Both the position numbers and the translations under genes were made by a program. Source: Cydia pomonella (lineage: Eukaryota; Arthropoda; Insecta; Lepidoptera; Tortricidae). Taken from it: a DNA stretch of 64,000 bases. The DNA is taken from assembly GCF_033807575.1 (NCBI RefSeq), contig NC_084707.1, positions 20,756,550-20,820,549 of the forward strand, read 5' to 3'. Positions 10,020 through 20,844 of the stretch are shown one piece after another. How positions within the stretch are numbered: position 1 is the first letter of the stretch; each line of letters begins with the position of its first letter. Under the pieces are notes generated by a model, which was not told the DNA's origin, searched no databases, and saw nothing but the letters and a program-made list of their open reading frames with translations.

Positions 10020-10470
10020 GTAACGATTGTTCCTTCGGCGCGTGGAACAATTGAACCGTCGAGGAGAGTTTTATCATCGGCTCGTAAATTATCGGCACTC
10101 GTGGCTTCGGCGGCGTGAGTCAGGTGTCGCAGTAAACAGACACGGGGTCCCCGACGAGCCCGCCCGGCGACCCTTGCATGGACGGATCGGCGCGAACATT
10201 CGCGGCACGTCCTTTGTTGGCCGTTTTGTTTTGGAGTACCATCCGGTTTCTGGTGGTAGGGGGGAGGGGACAGGTGGGCGCAGGTAGCGCGCGCGTCGGC
10301 AGTCAGTCCAACACGGCGCGCCGCGCTGCGCGCGCGGCTCGCTCGCGACCGATTCTCTATCAAATATGGAAATGGCCGGTCAGGCCGCGACAGGTGTGCG
10401 TGCGGCGTTCGTGCACGTGTACTGTTTGTGAGTGCCAGCGCTACCCTCGGCTCCACCTCTCAACTTCACG
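10020..10470 (+). promoter_or_regulatory. CpG-rich promoter and probable noncoding first exon
   Basis: A strikingly CpG-rich stretch in AT-rich surroundings. TCAGTC at 10303-10308 fits the arthropod initiator consensus, an E-box CACGTG lies at 10414-10419, and the segment ends CACG/GTGAGT, a strong splice donor with GT at 10471. A branch-site-like GCTAAC follows at about 10487 and an acceptor-like TTCTGTAATAGCAG ends at about 10540. These suggest the 5' exon of a plus-strand gene. No TATA box or correctly spaced DPE was found for this initiator. The long ORFs here on both strands reflect high GC content. Gene identity is unknown. Confidence 0.45.
10366..10431 (+). other. Short upstream ORF in the putative first exon
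   Basis: ATG at 10366, preceded by CAAAT, opens a 21-codon frame (MEMAGQAATG...HVYCL) ending in TGA before the donor. If the segment is a 5' leader, this would be a uORF that could lower downstream translation. Open-frame length is not statistically informative. Confidence 0.2.
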
Positions 10471-10540
10471 GTGAGTTCTTCTCCTTGCTAACTCGTGCCT
10501 GGGAACTGGCTGCCGTTATTGTAGTTTCTGTAATAGCAGC

Positions 10541-11496
10541 GTCGGCTGCTCACGCGCATCTGCCGTTCCGTTCCGATGCAGCTGCCGCCGTTTGAATAGG
10601 TATAATATATTTTTTATTTTCTCATCATGTCGTAACGTTTGGGTCATTGAATGAGCTCGCCCTTTCAGTAGCGTCTAAGGGCTCTAATACAATTAGTGGA
10701 GGTTAAAGTCGGGCGCATACATACGGTGCCGCTGTCAGTAGTTCGTTGAGCACCGCTCGATACCGGCGGCGAGTGCGTCCGTGTGTACTGTACAGTTGTA
10801 CACCTCTTGTTATCGATTTCATGCGTCATGAAGATAGTTATCTGCTGGATCTGGGTCATTGTTCTTTTGTATTTCATTTGTTGCGGTTTGATAACGTGTC
10901 TCTATTTAAAAATTCCCATTCCGACCGGATCAATTTAAAACTGCCGATCTTATCTCTCATTTGTCGTAAGCGTTTAATGTTGGAATTATGATTGGCTCTC
11001 GAAATTGGCTTTGAATTACGAGCCACGCCGCAAGTAATTGGTAGTCTGCAATAATTATGAGATAAAACCAACAAAAACATGGTTACCGTCGAGTAAGAAC
11101 CGCCTCATATTGTGTTCGACAAGAAACAGGTAATGCGATGGAGTGGGCAATGAATTTACCTACAATGTTAGTGAACATAAATTGAATATAAAAACCTCAC
11201 CCAAAATGTAAAATGAAATGTGGTTGTAATATTGATCCTTTAAAATTCGATAAAACAAGAATCCTAGAACCGATACGGGCATCGATAATTGGTTTCGAGT
11301 CGTAGCTAATCGATTAAATAGTACATGGGAACGAGGTACTATTTTGTAACGGTCATGTTTGACTGGAAGTAACATATATTTTGAGGTATCTAACAAGTTA
11401 TCAGCCAACTGTCGAAGATGATGAGTTAAACGAATAAAAAAATAATATACTTACAAGAGACCCATTTAAGCTAAAATAGAAACACAATTTCCCCAG
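10541..11496. other. No supported gene
   Basis: Composition returns from CpG-rich to AT-rich. Several short ORFs (10,665-11,408) have no recognisable domain. CpG-rich pockets persist at 10,740-10,790. Confidence 0.4.
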
Positions 11497-11703
11497 TGCA
11501 ATTGGATCAGCAGTACCTAAGCTTGTCCCAAAATATACTAACGTCGGTTTATAAGCAAGATGAACAAGCGCAGGAGTTTGTGATTACATTTGAAGAGAAA
11601 TCGGATTATAATGATAGTTTTTCAAGGCTAGACTGGCGTTGGCTGGAACTGCCACATCCGCCGCGTGCTCGGCTCTCGGTTCTTGAACCCGCTATTAGGC
11701 ACG
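11497..11703 (+). CDS. Weak candidate exon, 207 nt
   Basis: An acceptor-like CAATTTCCCCAG precedes a 207-nt stretch open in one frame and followed by CACG/GTAAGA. The frame includes KQDEQAQEFVITFEEKSDY and SRLDWRWLELPHPPRARL. The length is a multiple of three (phase 1 at both ends). No family was recognised, the acceptor tract is mediocre, and open frames of this length occur by chance here. Confidence 0.22.
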
Positions 11704-11747
11704 GTAAGAGAATAGGTTGGTTTTTTCCCGCCGCCTCGCTCCGCTGA

Positions 11748-14276
11748 TCATGCCTCCATGACAATGTAAAATTCTGTATTAACACTGAATTCTACGTTTT
11801 TGAAGCCAGTTTTTGTAGCTCTAAATTTAAGTTTATCCTGTAGTGAATGCTTAGCTACCTATATATTATTATGTATTCGAGCTTACTTGCTTTTACTTAG
11901 TTATCTATGATTAAACATGTGCCGGCGAATTTTATAATAACCATTTATATTCACATCAACGTATACTTTACAGTGAAATTGGTACACAGTTGAACGTTTC
12001 CTAATTTCATCTTCGGTAAGACCTAGGCACTTGGAAACATACTTCGACGAAGTAGGAATTCAAAGTATCTAAAGCTTGCAATTCTTTCTTAATTAACAAC
12101 TAAATCCAAGCATCCGTAGAATCCTCTGATCTCGTTGAAGGCATCCGAGACGAGATTTCTAATCGCCGGAGTGTCACGCGCGTCCCGGCCGGAGCGAATC
12201 GTCGATAAGCATCACAGCCGACTGCTGTTGCTAGCCCAATCAAATCATCAACCACCACTCCAAGAAAACAATTCAACTCTTCTAGATCAACCCAATAAAT
12301 CCATGGATACAGAATATTGTGCTGTAGCTCGGATCACAATCTACATTGGCTGTTCATGACAAATTAGACACTAGTGATGACATTACGATTTAGTCCCTTT
12401 CTATTAAAGTAAGGACATTACATTATACAAATGGCCCGATAAACGCCAAGTTTAGAAGTTAGACTGCAATACCAGATAGCAATGCTATGGGAGGTCGAGA
12501 TTTAGAGGCTAGCGCTCGGAGGCGGGGCTGCGGCCGCTCCGACCGCTCCAAATGGATGCGGACGGCCCCGTAACCTTTCAACGAGACAAATGCTCCGCAA
12601 GATCACTGTCAGTGCCATAATGCTTCGACCGGCGGCAGTAATATATCTCCGCAAAAAATGCCAATTAGAACAATACAATTGAATAAGATCCGTTGGCATA
12701 CAAATGAATGATTCTCCTTTTTTCCGCGCGCGTTAAATAGCCATTAGCGTCAGATTTAGGCTGCTATTAATTACTGGAATCGCTCCGCTGGCGGGTCTAT
12801 TAGCCGATCTTCAGATCCGAATGCTTAAACCAGTTTCGTTTGTTCGCATTGTTGTTGAAAATATGACGAATCTTTTAGAAGTCGGAGCATGAAATTGTGT
12901 GCACGAGGCGTATCGGCAATTTGCGTCAGTTTTTTTTTATCACAGTCACGACAGGCCGGATTCCTCGTGGCGCGGCCAATCGCCGGCTAGAGACGGTGTA
13001 ATTGGGAGAAACTACTCGGCCACCACAAATGTTTGGGATTTAGCTTGACCAGTTAACGAAGAACTCTTGAAACCTCTCCCTTCCTGTTTTATGTTTGACC
13101 CGTGAAGAGCTTGCCTCAGCGGGGGAGATCTAATTTAAATTGAAGCCCAATAATGACACGGTCGTCCATCGGATGGACTGTTGCAATAGCACTTCTAACT
13201 GTTTCGGCCCTTTTGTCTGGCTCGTGATTGTCTGAGTGATGAGATACAGTTTCTTGAGCTATTGAGGTACGTAGCAGTACCGCAGTAATTTTGAACACAC
13301 CTTGTTACGACATCCCTATGTTTTTGGGTCTAAGATGGGCGATACTATACTTTTTTTTTTAAGATTAGAATTTTTCTAACGTCAACAGTTGAGGTAATTA
13401 ACTTTTTCTTCCGAAATGCTAGTAAATATGATATCTAATATTCAGATTAAATTTTGGAGGAAAATGTTACTACTACTTCTTATGAGGCTCCGAAATGTCT
13501 AATTTGAAAAAAAAACGGACTATAGATAGCAAAAATGCTGACACACGGTATAACTTAGCGTATCAACAAATGAAGGTAAAGTAAATAGCCCCAGCTAATA
13601 TCCATACAGTAATGGAGTTTATCTTTAACCGAATCTCTTCTTCTTACCATTCTCATATTATGAGCCCTAATTAAAAAAAAAAAAGTTATAGTTACATACG
13701 CATTTAGTCTTTTATCAAAATGTTAATTTTATGTAAACCAGCTTTAACCAATAACTATTCCGTGGAAAGTACACCATCTGATGCAGATCTGTGTCCAGGC
13801 GCCAAAGTTTTTTGTTCCAAATATCCTCTTTCCTTTTCAAATAATAGCTACAAAACATTAAGTCATATAAGAGAAAGTTCCATATAAGTTTGAATATAGA
13901 AGCATTAGCCAATACGTGATCGTTAGGCGTACTTAAAAATCAATTAAGGTCACAATTTTCAAAGGCGTTGAGAGATCTTGATAACTCTCATTCCGGTGAG
14001 TATCTGTGAATGATCAGTTGTGGTATCTCTCTGTTAATAGCCGGGCTGTTGTTAAAAGATACGATAAAGAGACATGAAAGAAACAAATTTGTTGTGATTT
14101 GTTACCAGTCTCGGCCGCTTTGTAGAACAGTCAAGAGTTATGTCTCAGCGATGTTTAAAATAATAGCTAATGGAGGCTTAGTTGATATGACTTGTTCTAG
14201 AGCATCTCGTCTTCTCGGTTTTTTTTATTAGCGTTGATTCCTATTGGATAAAACTCCAACATCGTTTTAGGCTGCC
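11748..14276. other. No supported gene; one GC-rich pocket
   Basis: AT-rich with a GC-rich pocket at 12,480-12,620. Short ORFs at 12,135, 12,502, 13,116 and 13,715 show no domains. The pair of good splice-like sites around 11,974-12,015 encloses stops in all three frames. Confidence 0.4.
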
Positions 14277-14279
14277 TTC

Positions 14280-14414
14280 CCATTGAGGCGAAGTTGAGAT
14301 AGGATGTGCGGCAATCAACCAATCCAGCAGAGCGGAGAAGAGATGTGGATTAAAACCAATGCCATTAGTTGATTCCGACACGTTTCCTCTCATCGCATCA
14401 GTGGAAAAGCAGCC
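14280..14414. mobile_element. PIF/Harbinger-type MITE, 135 bp
   Basis: Ends GGCTGCCTTCCCATTG and (reverse complement) GGCTGCTTTTCCACTG, with TTA on both sides (14,277-14,279 and 14,415-14,417). The interior has the GGAGAAG...GTGTGCGGC flavour of a common lepidopteran MITE. A solitary similar end (AGGCGGTTTCCCATTGG) is seen at about 45,280. No ORF. Confidence 0.7.
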
Positions 14415-14466
14415 TTATCTCTCTTTTCAAGTACTTACCTATACCTCATTTCTCGAGACCAGAAAT

Positions 14467-15690
14467 CTAAGAAAACACGTAATTGGTCAGCGGTAAGAGT
14501 AACCAAGACTCACGGGATAGTTTTACATAGCGGTCAACGTTCAGTCAACATCTGTCTCTAGTTTTTTACCAATTGTACATTTTTAATCAGGGTCCATAAT
14601 TTTTTTATCTTATTTTATGTCTCTTTTATTGCAAAAGGAGGGGCACTTTGCAAGCTCGTTTCACTAAATGAGGATATCTACGCTACTTATCTCAGTCCTA
14701 GACCAAGTCATACACAGAAGAGACTTGCAACTTTCCGAATGTTTTCACATCGAACTGACGTATAAGTAGCGCAAATACTGTCATCATAATAGTCATAGCA
14801 ACAATCTCATTTGAGTTGCATTCGAAAACGGTGGCCTTAAAGATCGTTCATGAATGTGTGTAAGTAAGTACTACTATTACAAGCCGGCTTTGACGTGGAT
14901 AGTTTCTAATCGTACTAATCGTTTTTGAAAATCGAGTTCTCTGAATGCTTTGTCAGCACAGTACCCAAATTTTAAAACAAGTGAAGAACTCCAATAGCTT
15001 GGATTTTAATCTACTGGGTCTGAAGAGGCGGGAAAAAATATGGACCTAGCTAATCCCAAATGAAGGAAGGTTAGTACAGTTAGCATCAAAATTATACTTA
15101 GCATTCTCTGATAGCTTAACCTTTTCGCCGCCATTGACTTGATATAAAGTCAGTACATTTCGTGCCACATACGCTACGACTTCAGAGTCCTTATTCCTAC
15201 AGACGAGCGTATTTTGTAAAATGCTTCCTTTTTCATTCAAGATTACGACGTAACTATTAGTATTTATTCAAAAACTGATAACGTACTTAAATAATCGTTT
15301 CCTAAACTAGGGGCTCCAACAGTTCAAATTTTCATTTTCTCTTTTAAACCTCTTTTTTAATGAGGTTTTTTGGGAGTCTTTTCCAAATTTTGCAGTGAGA
15401 TGTGGCGTTTCGGTTCTCAATTTTGCTATAAACAAGAATCATTTGGTACATGAATGACTACAATTTGATTCAACATATCTCGTACGAGGGGCTGGAATGA
15501 TTAACAATCGAAGATTCATTTGAAAAAACTGATAAAATACCTTCCGAGTTTTCTTCATTTTTTTGGCGAAAACAGGGTTTTATTATATTTTATTTCCGCA
15601 AATTGTACGCATATTTTGCTTTAAAAAAAATATTATAGCAAACTGTAACTTTATGTTAACCTATAAAAAAAAAATCGTAACTATGGGACC
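14467..15690. other. No supported gene
   Basis: AT-rich. The short ORF at 15,046-15,240 (minus) has no recognisable features. Confidence 0.4.
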
Positions 15691-15694
15691 TACA

Positions 15695-15894
15695 TTGCCG
15701 TAAATTTATATTTTTTTAAAACACGTATAAATCACGCAGCAGCGACGCCCCGCTCTCAGTCCGCGCGGAGCGCGCTTAGAGGACGGACCTGTGCTCGATT
15801 GTCAGGCATTCGTTGCGATCGTAATCAGCTACGGAGTTCCGAGAAGTGCTATATACTGCGATTAGAAAATCTTAATAAAAGTTCATTTTTTACA
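15695..15894 (+). mobile_element. Possible 3' part of a solo LTR
   Basis: A TATA/Inr/DPE promoter is followed about 115 bp downstream by AATAAAAG and a T-rich stretch ending in TACA at 15,891-15,894. Promoter, polyadenylation signal and CA terminus in this order fit the U3-R-U5 arrangement of an LTR retrotransposon. No TG start or matching target duplication was found to the left, so the left end is undefined. Alternative: promoter of a short host transcript. Confidence 0.3.
15726..15789 (+). promoter_or_regulatory. Core promoter with TATA box, initiator and DPE in exact register
   Basis: TATAAAT at 15,726-15,732, initiator TCAGTC at 15,756-15,761 (start A at 15,758) and GGACC at 15,785-15,789. 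The TATA start is 32 bp upstream of the initiator A, and GGACC occupies +28 to +32, where the insect downstream promoter element (RGWYV) belongs. All three elements match consensus and spacing. Transcription would run rightward, through a CpG-rich leader. Elements seen directly; activity is inferred. Confidence 0.55.
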
Positions 15895-15935
15895 GTATGC
15901 CTAACAGACTCGCTTATTGATGGATTTTCAGTGTT

Positions 15936-16131
15936 ACTTTTTTTTTAATACTAAGTCGGTGGCAAACAAGCATACGGCCCGCATATGTACGCCTGCAACT
16001 CCAGAGGAGTTACATGCGCGTTGCCGACCCTAACCCCCTCCCACCCCTCGTTGAGCTCTGGCAACCTTACTCACCGGCAGGAACACAACACTATGAGTAA
16101 GGTCTAGTGTTATTTGGCTGCGATTTTCTGA
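15936..16131 (-). mobile_element. 5'-truncated non-LTR/SINE-type element, copy A
   Basis: Starts with poly(T) (a poly(A) tail on the minus strand) and TACTAAGTCGGTGGCAAAC, then GCGTTGCCGACCC and CTCACCGGCAGGAAC. It stops within TATTTGGCTGCGATTTTC, compared with the full-length copy at 30,397-30,733. Variable 5' truncation with a constant tail end is the mark of target-primed reverse transcription. The satellite foldback begins just beyond its truncated end. Confidence 0.65.
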
Positions 16132-16146
16132 AAAACGCATTTTCAC

Positions 16147-16197
16147 TTGAAATTACGTTAGGGTTTGCATTATTATTTTTGACCCGGATGAAGTCCA
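16147..16197 (+). repeat. Left 51-bp terminal inverted repeat of the foldback
   Basis: Begins TTGAAATTACGTTAGGG and ends GATGAAGTCCA; this unique sequence is not part of the 120-bp unit except its last ~12 bp. Its partner is at 20,340-20,390. Confidence 0.8.
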
Positions 16198-18894
16198 AGT
16201 TCTCATGATGGAGTCAGGAGTTGGTCACCAGAACTCCTAATCTACTAATTATAATCCCATCATGTTTGGGCTCAAAAGATTTACCCTGACGAACACCATC
16301 GATCTAGATGAGGTCCAGGGTCTCATGATGGAGTCAGGAGTTGGTCACTAGAACTCCTAATCTACTCATTATAATTCCATCGTGTTTGGGCTCAACAGAG
16401 TTGCCCTGATGAGCACCTTCAATCTAGATGAGGTCCAGGGTCTCATGATGGAGTCAGGAGCTGGTCACCAGAACTCCTAATCTACTCATCATAACTCCAT
16501 CGTGTTTGGGTTCAATAGAGTTGCCCTGACGAGCACCATCAATCTAGATGAGGTCCAGGGTCTCATGATGGAGTCAGGAGCTGGTCACCAGAACTCCTAA
16601 TCTACTCATCATAACTCCATCGTGTTTGGGCTCAATAGATTTGCCCTGATGAACACCATCGATCTAGATGAGGCCCAGGGTCTCATGATGGAGTCAGGAG
16701 TTGGTCACCAGAACTCCTAAACTACTCATCATAACCTCATCGTGTTCGGGCTCAATAGATTTGCCCTGACGAGCATCATCAATCTAGATAAAGTCCAGGG
16801 TCTCATGATGGAGTCAGGAGTTGGTCACTAGAACTCCTAATCTACTCATTATAATTCCAACGTGTTTGGGCTCAAAAGATTTGCCCTGATGAGCACCATC
16901 GATCTAGATGAGGTCCAGGGTCTCATGATGGAGTCAGGAGTTGGTCACCAGAACTCCTACTCTACTCATCATAACTCCATCGTGTTTGGGCTCAATAGAG
17001 TTGCTCTGACGAGCACCTTCAATCTAGATGAGGTCCAGGGTCTCATGATGGAGTCAGGAGCTGGTCACCAGAACTCCTAATCTACTCATCATAACTCCAT
17101 CGTGTTTGGGTTCAATAGAGTTGCCCTGACGAGCACCATCAATCTAGATGAGGTCCAGGGTCTCATGATGGAGTCAGGAGCTGGTTACCAGAACTCCTAA
17201 TCTACTCATCATAACTCCATCGTGTTTGGGCTCAATAGATTTGCCCTGATGAACACCATCGATCTAGATGAGGCCCAGGGTCTCATGATGGAGTCAGGAG
17301 TTGGTCACCAGAACTCCTAATCTACTCATCATAACCTCATCGTGTTCGGGCTCAATAGATTTGCCCTGATGAGCACCATCGATCTAGATGAGGTCCAGGG
17401 TCTCATGATGGAGTCAGGAGTTGGTCACCAGAACTCCTAATCTACTCATCATAACTCCATCGTGTTTGGGTTCAATAGAGTTGCCCTGACGAGCACCATC
17501 AATCTAGATGAGGTCCAGGGTCTCATGATGGAGTCAGGAGCTGGTCACCAGAACTCCTAATCTACTCATCATAACTCCATCGTGTTTGGGCTCAATAGAT
17601 TTGCCCTGATGAACACCATCGATCTAGATGAGGCCCAGGGTCTCATGATGGAGTCAGGAGTTGGTCACCAGAACTCCTAAACTACTCATCATAACCTCAT
17701 CGTGTTCGGGCTCAATAGATTTGCCCTGACGAGCATCATCAATCTAGATGAAGTCCAGGGTCTCATGATGGAGTCAGGAGTTGGTCACTAGAACTCCTAA
17801 TCTACTCATTATAATTCCAACGTGTTTGGGTTCAAAAGATTTGCCCTGATGAGCACCATCGATCTAGATGAGGTCCAGGGTCTCATGATGGAGTCAGGAG
17901 TTGGTCACCAGAACTCCTACTCTACTCATCTTAATCCATCGTGTTTGGGCTCAATAGAGTTGCTCTGACGAGCACCTTCAATCTAGATGAGGTCCAGGGT
18001 CTCATGATGGAGTCAGGAGCTGGTCACCAGAACTCCTAATCTACTCATCATAACTCCATCGTGTTTGGGTTCAATAGAGTTGCCCTGACGAGCACCATCA
18101 ATCTAGATGAGGTCCAGGGTCTCATGATGGAGTCAGGAGCTGGTTACCAGAACTCCTAATCTACTCATCATAACTCCATCGTGTTTGGGCTCAATAGATT
18201 TGCCCTGATGAACACCATCGAGCTAGATGAGGCCCAGGGTCTCATGATGGAGTCAGGAGTTGGTCACCAGAACTCCTAATCTACTCATCATAACCTCATC
18301 GTGTTCGGGCTCAATAGATTTGCCCTGACGAGCATCATCAATCTAGATAAAGTCCAGGGTCTCATGATGGAGTCAGGAGTTGGTCACTAGAACTCCTAAT
18401 CTACTCATTATAATTCCAACGTGTTTGGGCTCAAAAGATTTGCCCTGATGAGCACCATCGATCTAGATGAGGTCCAGGGTCTCATGATGGAGTCAGGAGT
18501 TGGTCACCAGAACTCCTAATCTACTCATCATAACTCCATCGTGTTTGGGCTCAATAGATTTGCCCTGATGAACACCATCGATCTAGATGAGGTCCAGGGT
18601 CTCATGATGGAGTCAGAAGTTGGTCACCAGAACTCCTAAACTACTCATCATAACCTCATCGTGTTCGGGCTCAATAGATTTGCCCTGACGAGCATCATCA
18701 ATCTAGATAAAGTTCAGGGTCTCATGATGGAGTCAGGAGTTGGTCACTAGAACTCCTAATCTACTCATTATAATTCCAACGTGTTTGGGCTCAAAAGATT
18801 TGCCCTGACGAGCACCATCGATCTAGATTAAGTCGAGGGTCTCATGATGGACTCAGTAGTTGGTCACCAGAACTCCTAATCTATTCATCATAAT
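16198..18894 (+). repeat. Satellite array, forward arm (about 23 units of 120 bp)
   Basis: The unit begins TCTCATGATGGAGTCAGGAG and ends ATCTAGATGAGGTCCAGGG; starts recur every 120 bp from 16,201, shifting by one at 18,000 through a 1-bp deletion near 17,935. Units are highly similar. A variant ACTCCTACTCTACTC occurs at about 16,953 and 17,913, 960 bp apart, and its neighbours match too, showing an eight-unit higher-order duplication. Confidence 0.95.
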
Positions 18895-18906
18895 GGTAAT
18901 TTGATG

Positions 18907-20339
18907 GTGCTTGTCGGAGTAAATCTATTGAGCCCAAACACGATGGAGTTATGATAAATAGATTACGAGTTCTGGTGACCAACTCCTGACTCCATCATGA
19001 GACCCTGGACTTCATCTAGATCGATGGTACTCGTCAGGGCAAATCTTTTGAGCCCAAACACGATGGAATTATAATGAGTAGATTAGGAGTTCTAGTGACC
19101 AACTCCTGACTCCATCATGAGACCCTGAACATCATCTAGATTGATGGTGCTCGTGAGGGCAAATCTATTGAGCCCAAACACGAAGGAGTTATGATGAGTA
19201 GATTAGGAATTATGGTGACCAACTCCTGACTCCATCATGCGACCCTGGACTTCATCTAGACCGATGGTACTCGTCAGGGCAAATCTTTTGAGCCCAAACA
19301 CGATGGAATTATAATGAGTAGATTAGGAGTTCTAGTGACCAACTCCTGACTCCATCATGAGACCCTGAACATCATCTAGATTGATGGTGCTCGTGAGGGC
19401 AAATCTATTGAGCCCAAACACGATGGAGTTATGATGAGTAGATTAAGAATTATGGTGACCAACTCCTGACTCCATCATGAGACCCTGGACTTCATCTAGA
19501 TCGATGGTACTTGTCAGGGCAAATCTTTTGAGCCCAAACACGATGGAATTATAATGAGTAGATTAGGAGTTCTGGTGACCAACTCCTGACTCCATCGTGA
19601 GACCCTGGACTTCATCTAGATCGATGGTACTCGTCAGGGCAAATCTTTTGAGCCCAAACACGATGGAATTATAATGAGTAGATTAGGAGTTCTAGTGACC
19701 AACTCCTGACTCCATCATGAGACCCTAAACATCATCTAGATTGATGGTGCTCGTGAGGGCAAATCTATTGAGCCCAAACACGATGGAGTTATGATGAGTA
19801 GATTAGGAATTATGGTGACCAACTCCTGACTCCATCATGAGACCCTGGACTTCATCTAGATCGATGGTACTCGTCAGGGCAAATCTTTTGAGCCCAAACA
19901 CGATGGAATTATAATGAGTAGATTAGGAGTTCTGGTGACCAACTCCTGACTCCATCATGAGACCCTGGACTTCATTTAGATCGATGGTACTCGTCAGGGC
20001 AAATTTATTGAGCTCGAATACGATGGAATTATAATGAGTAGATTAGGAGTTCTAGTGACCTACTCCTGACTCCATCATGAGACCCTGGACTTCATCTAGA
20101 TTGATGGTGCTCATCAGGGTAAATCTATTGAGCCCAAACTCGATGGAGTTATGATGAGTAGATTAGGAGTTCTGGGGAGTTCTGGTGACCAACTCCTGAC
20201 TCCGTCATGAGACCCTGGACCTCATCTAGATCGATGGTGTTCGTCAGGGCAAATCTTTTAAGCCCAAGCACGATGGAATTATAATGAATAGATTAGGAGT
20301 TCTGGTGACCAACTCCTGACTCCATCATAAGAACCTGGA
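18907..20339 (-). repeat. Satellite array, reverse arm (about 12 units)
   Basis: The same 120-bp unit in opposite orientation (CTCCTGACTCCATCATGAGA at regular steps from about 18,985). An approximately 10-bp local duplication lengthens the unit near 20,170. Variants such as GGAATTATGG recur at 19,206, 19,446 and 19,806. The switch point is at about 18,895-18,906. Confidence 0.95.
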
Positions 20340-20390
20340 TGGACTTCATTCGGGTCAAAAATAATAATACAAACCCTAACGTGATTTCAA
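20340..20390 (-). repeat. Right 51-bp terminal inverted repeat of the foldback
   Basis: Inverted copy of 16,147-16,197 with three substitutions. Immediately outside is ATAACACTGAAAC; no target duplication matches the left flank. Confidence 0.8.
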
Positions 20391-20409
20391 ATAACACTGA
20401 AACTCTATA

Positions 20410-20844
20410 GCACTAATGTGCGCAAACGATTGGCATCTTGACTACGCAGCATGGGTGCGTAGCCACCATGCCACTCGATACGACAACGAAACACTATCTG
20501 TCTCTCTCTCGTACTAATATGCACAAACGATTGGCATCTTGGCTGGGCAGCATGGGTGCGTAGCCAACATGCCAAACGTTTACGATACGACAAGGAAACA
20601 CTATCTGTCTCTCTATCGCACTAATATGCGCAATCGATTGGCTTCTTGGCTAGGTATCACGGGTGCGTAGCCAACATGCCAATCGTTTACGATACGACAA
20701 CGAAACACTACTCTCTCTCTATCGCACTAATATACGCAAACGATTGGTATTTTAGCTAGGCACTAAGCAAGTGTGTGGCCAACATGCCAATCGTTTACGA
20801 TACGACAACGAAACACTATCTGTCTCTCTATCGCACTAATATAC
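20410..20844 (+). repeat. Tandem array of a ~106-bp unit, four copies
   Basis: GCACTAATATG-type starts occur at 20,410, 20,511, 20,618, 20,724 and 20,833. Each unit contains CAAACGATTGGCAT and the inverted ATGCCAATCGTTT around GGGTGCGTAGCCAAC, then GACAACGAAACACTATC and a CTCTCT tract. A single, more diverged relative with MITE-like ends lies at 28,721-28,860, so the array probably arose from tandem amplification of a MITE. It is unrelated to the 120-bp satellite beside it. Confidence 0.85.

Larger units (their letters stand above)
16147..20390. repeat. Giant foldback: two opposed arrays of a 120-bp satellite within 51-bp inverted termini
   Basis: The whole 4.2-kb block is an asymmetric inverted repeat. 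Terminal 51-bp sequences (16,147-16,197 and 20,340-20,390) match as inverted copies with three differences. Inside are 120-bp units in forward orientation to about 18,894, then in reverse orientation to 20,339. No ORF; apparent ORFs across units arise where a TAA variant is lost. It resembles foldback elements with tandem subrepeats in their arms (such as Drosophila FB and Galileo), but could be satellite inverted by rearrangement. No clear target duplication was found. Confidence 0.85.

Noticed and set aside
9956..10456. 166-codon minus-strand ORF, the longest in the window, and two overlapping plus-strand ORFs
   Set aside because: They lie in the CpG-rich island where stop codons are rare. 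The translation is arginine- and alanine-rich without domains, and three overlapping frames on both strands are open, so GC content explains them.
11974..12015. Exon between TACTTTACAG and CTTCG/GTAAGA
   Set aside because: All three frames contain stops within 42 nt.
14439..14466. 28-nt minus-strand microexon with good acceptor and donor
   Set aside because: Only one frame is open over eight codons, which is uninformative; nothing else supports it.
16155..16165. Telomeric TTAGG repeat at the foldback terminus
   Set aside because: Only a single GTTAGGGT occurrence, not an array of the insect TTAGG repeat.
16862..17080. 72-codon ORF in the satellite
   Set aside because: It exists only because one monomer variant changes TAA to TAC; the neighbouring units are closed.
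16147..20390. CRISPR array
   Set aside because: Regular spacing comes from contiguous 120-bp monomers without unique spacers; the genome is animal.
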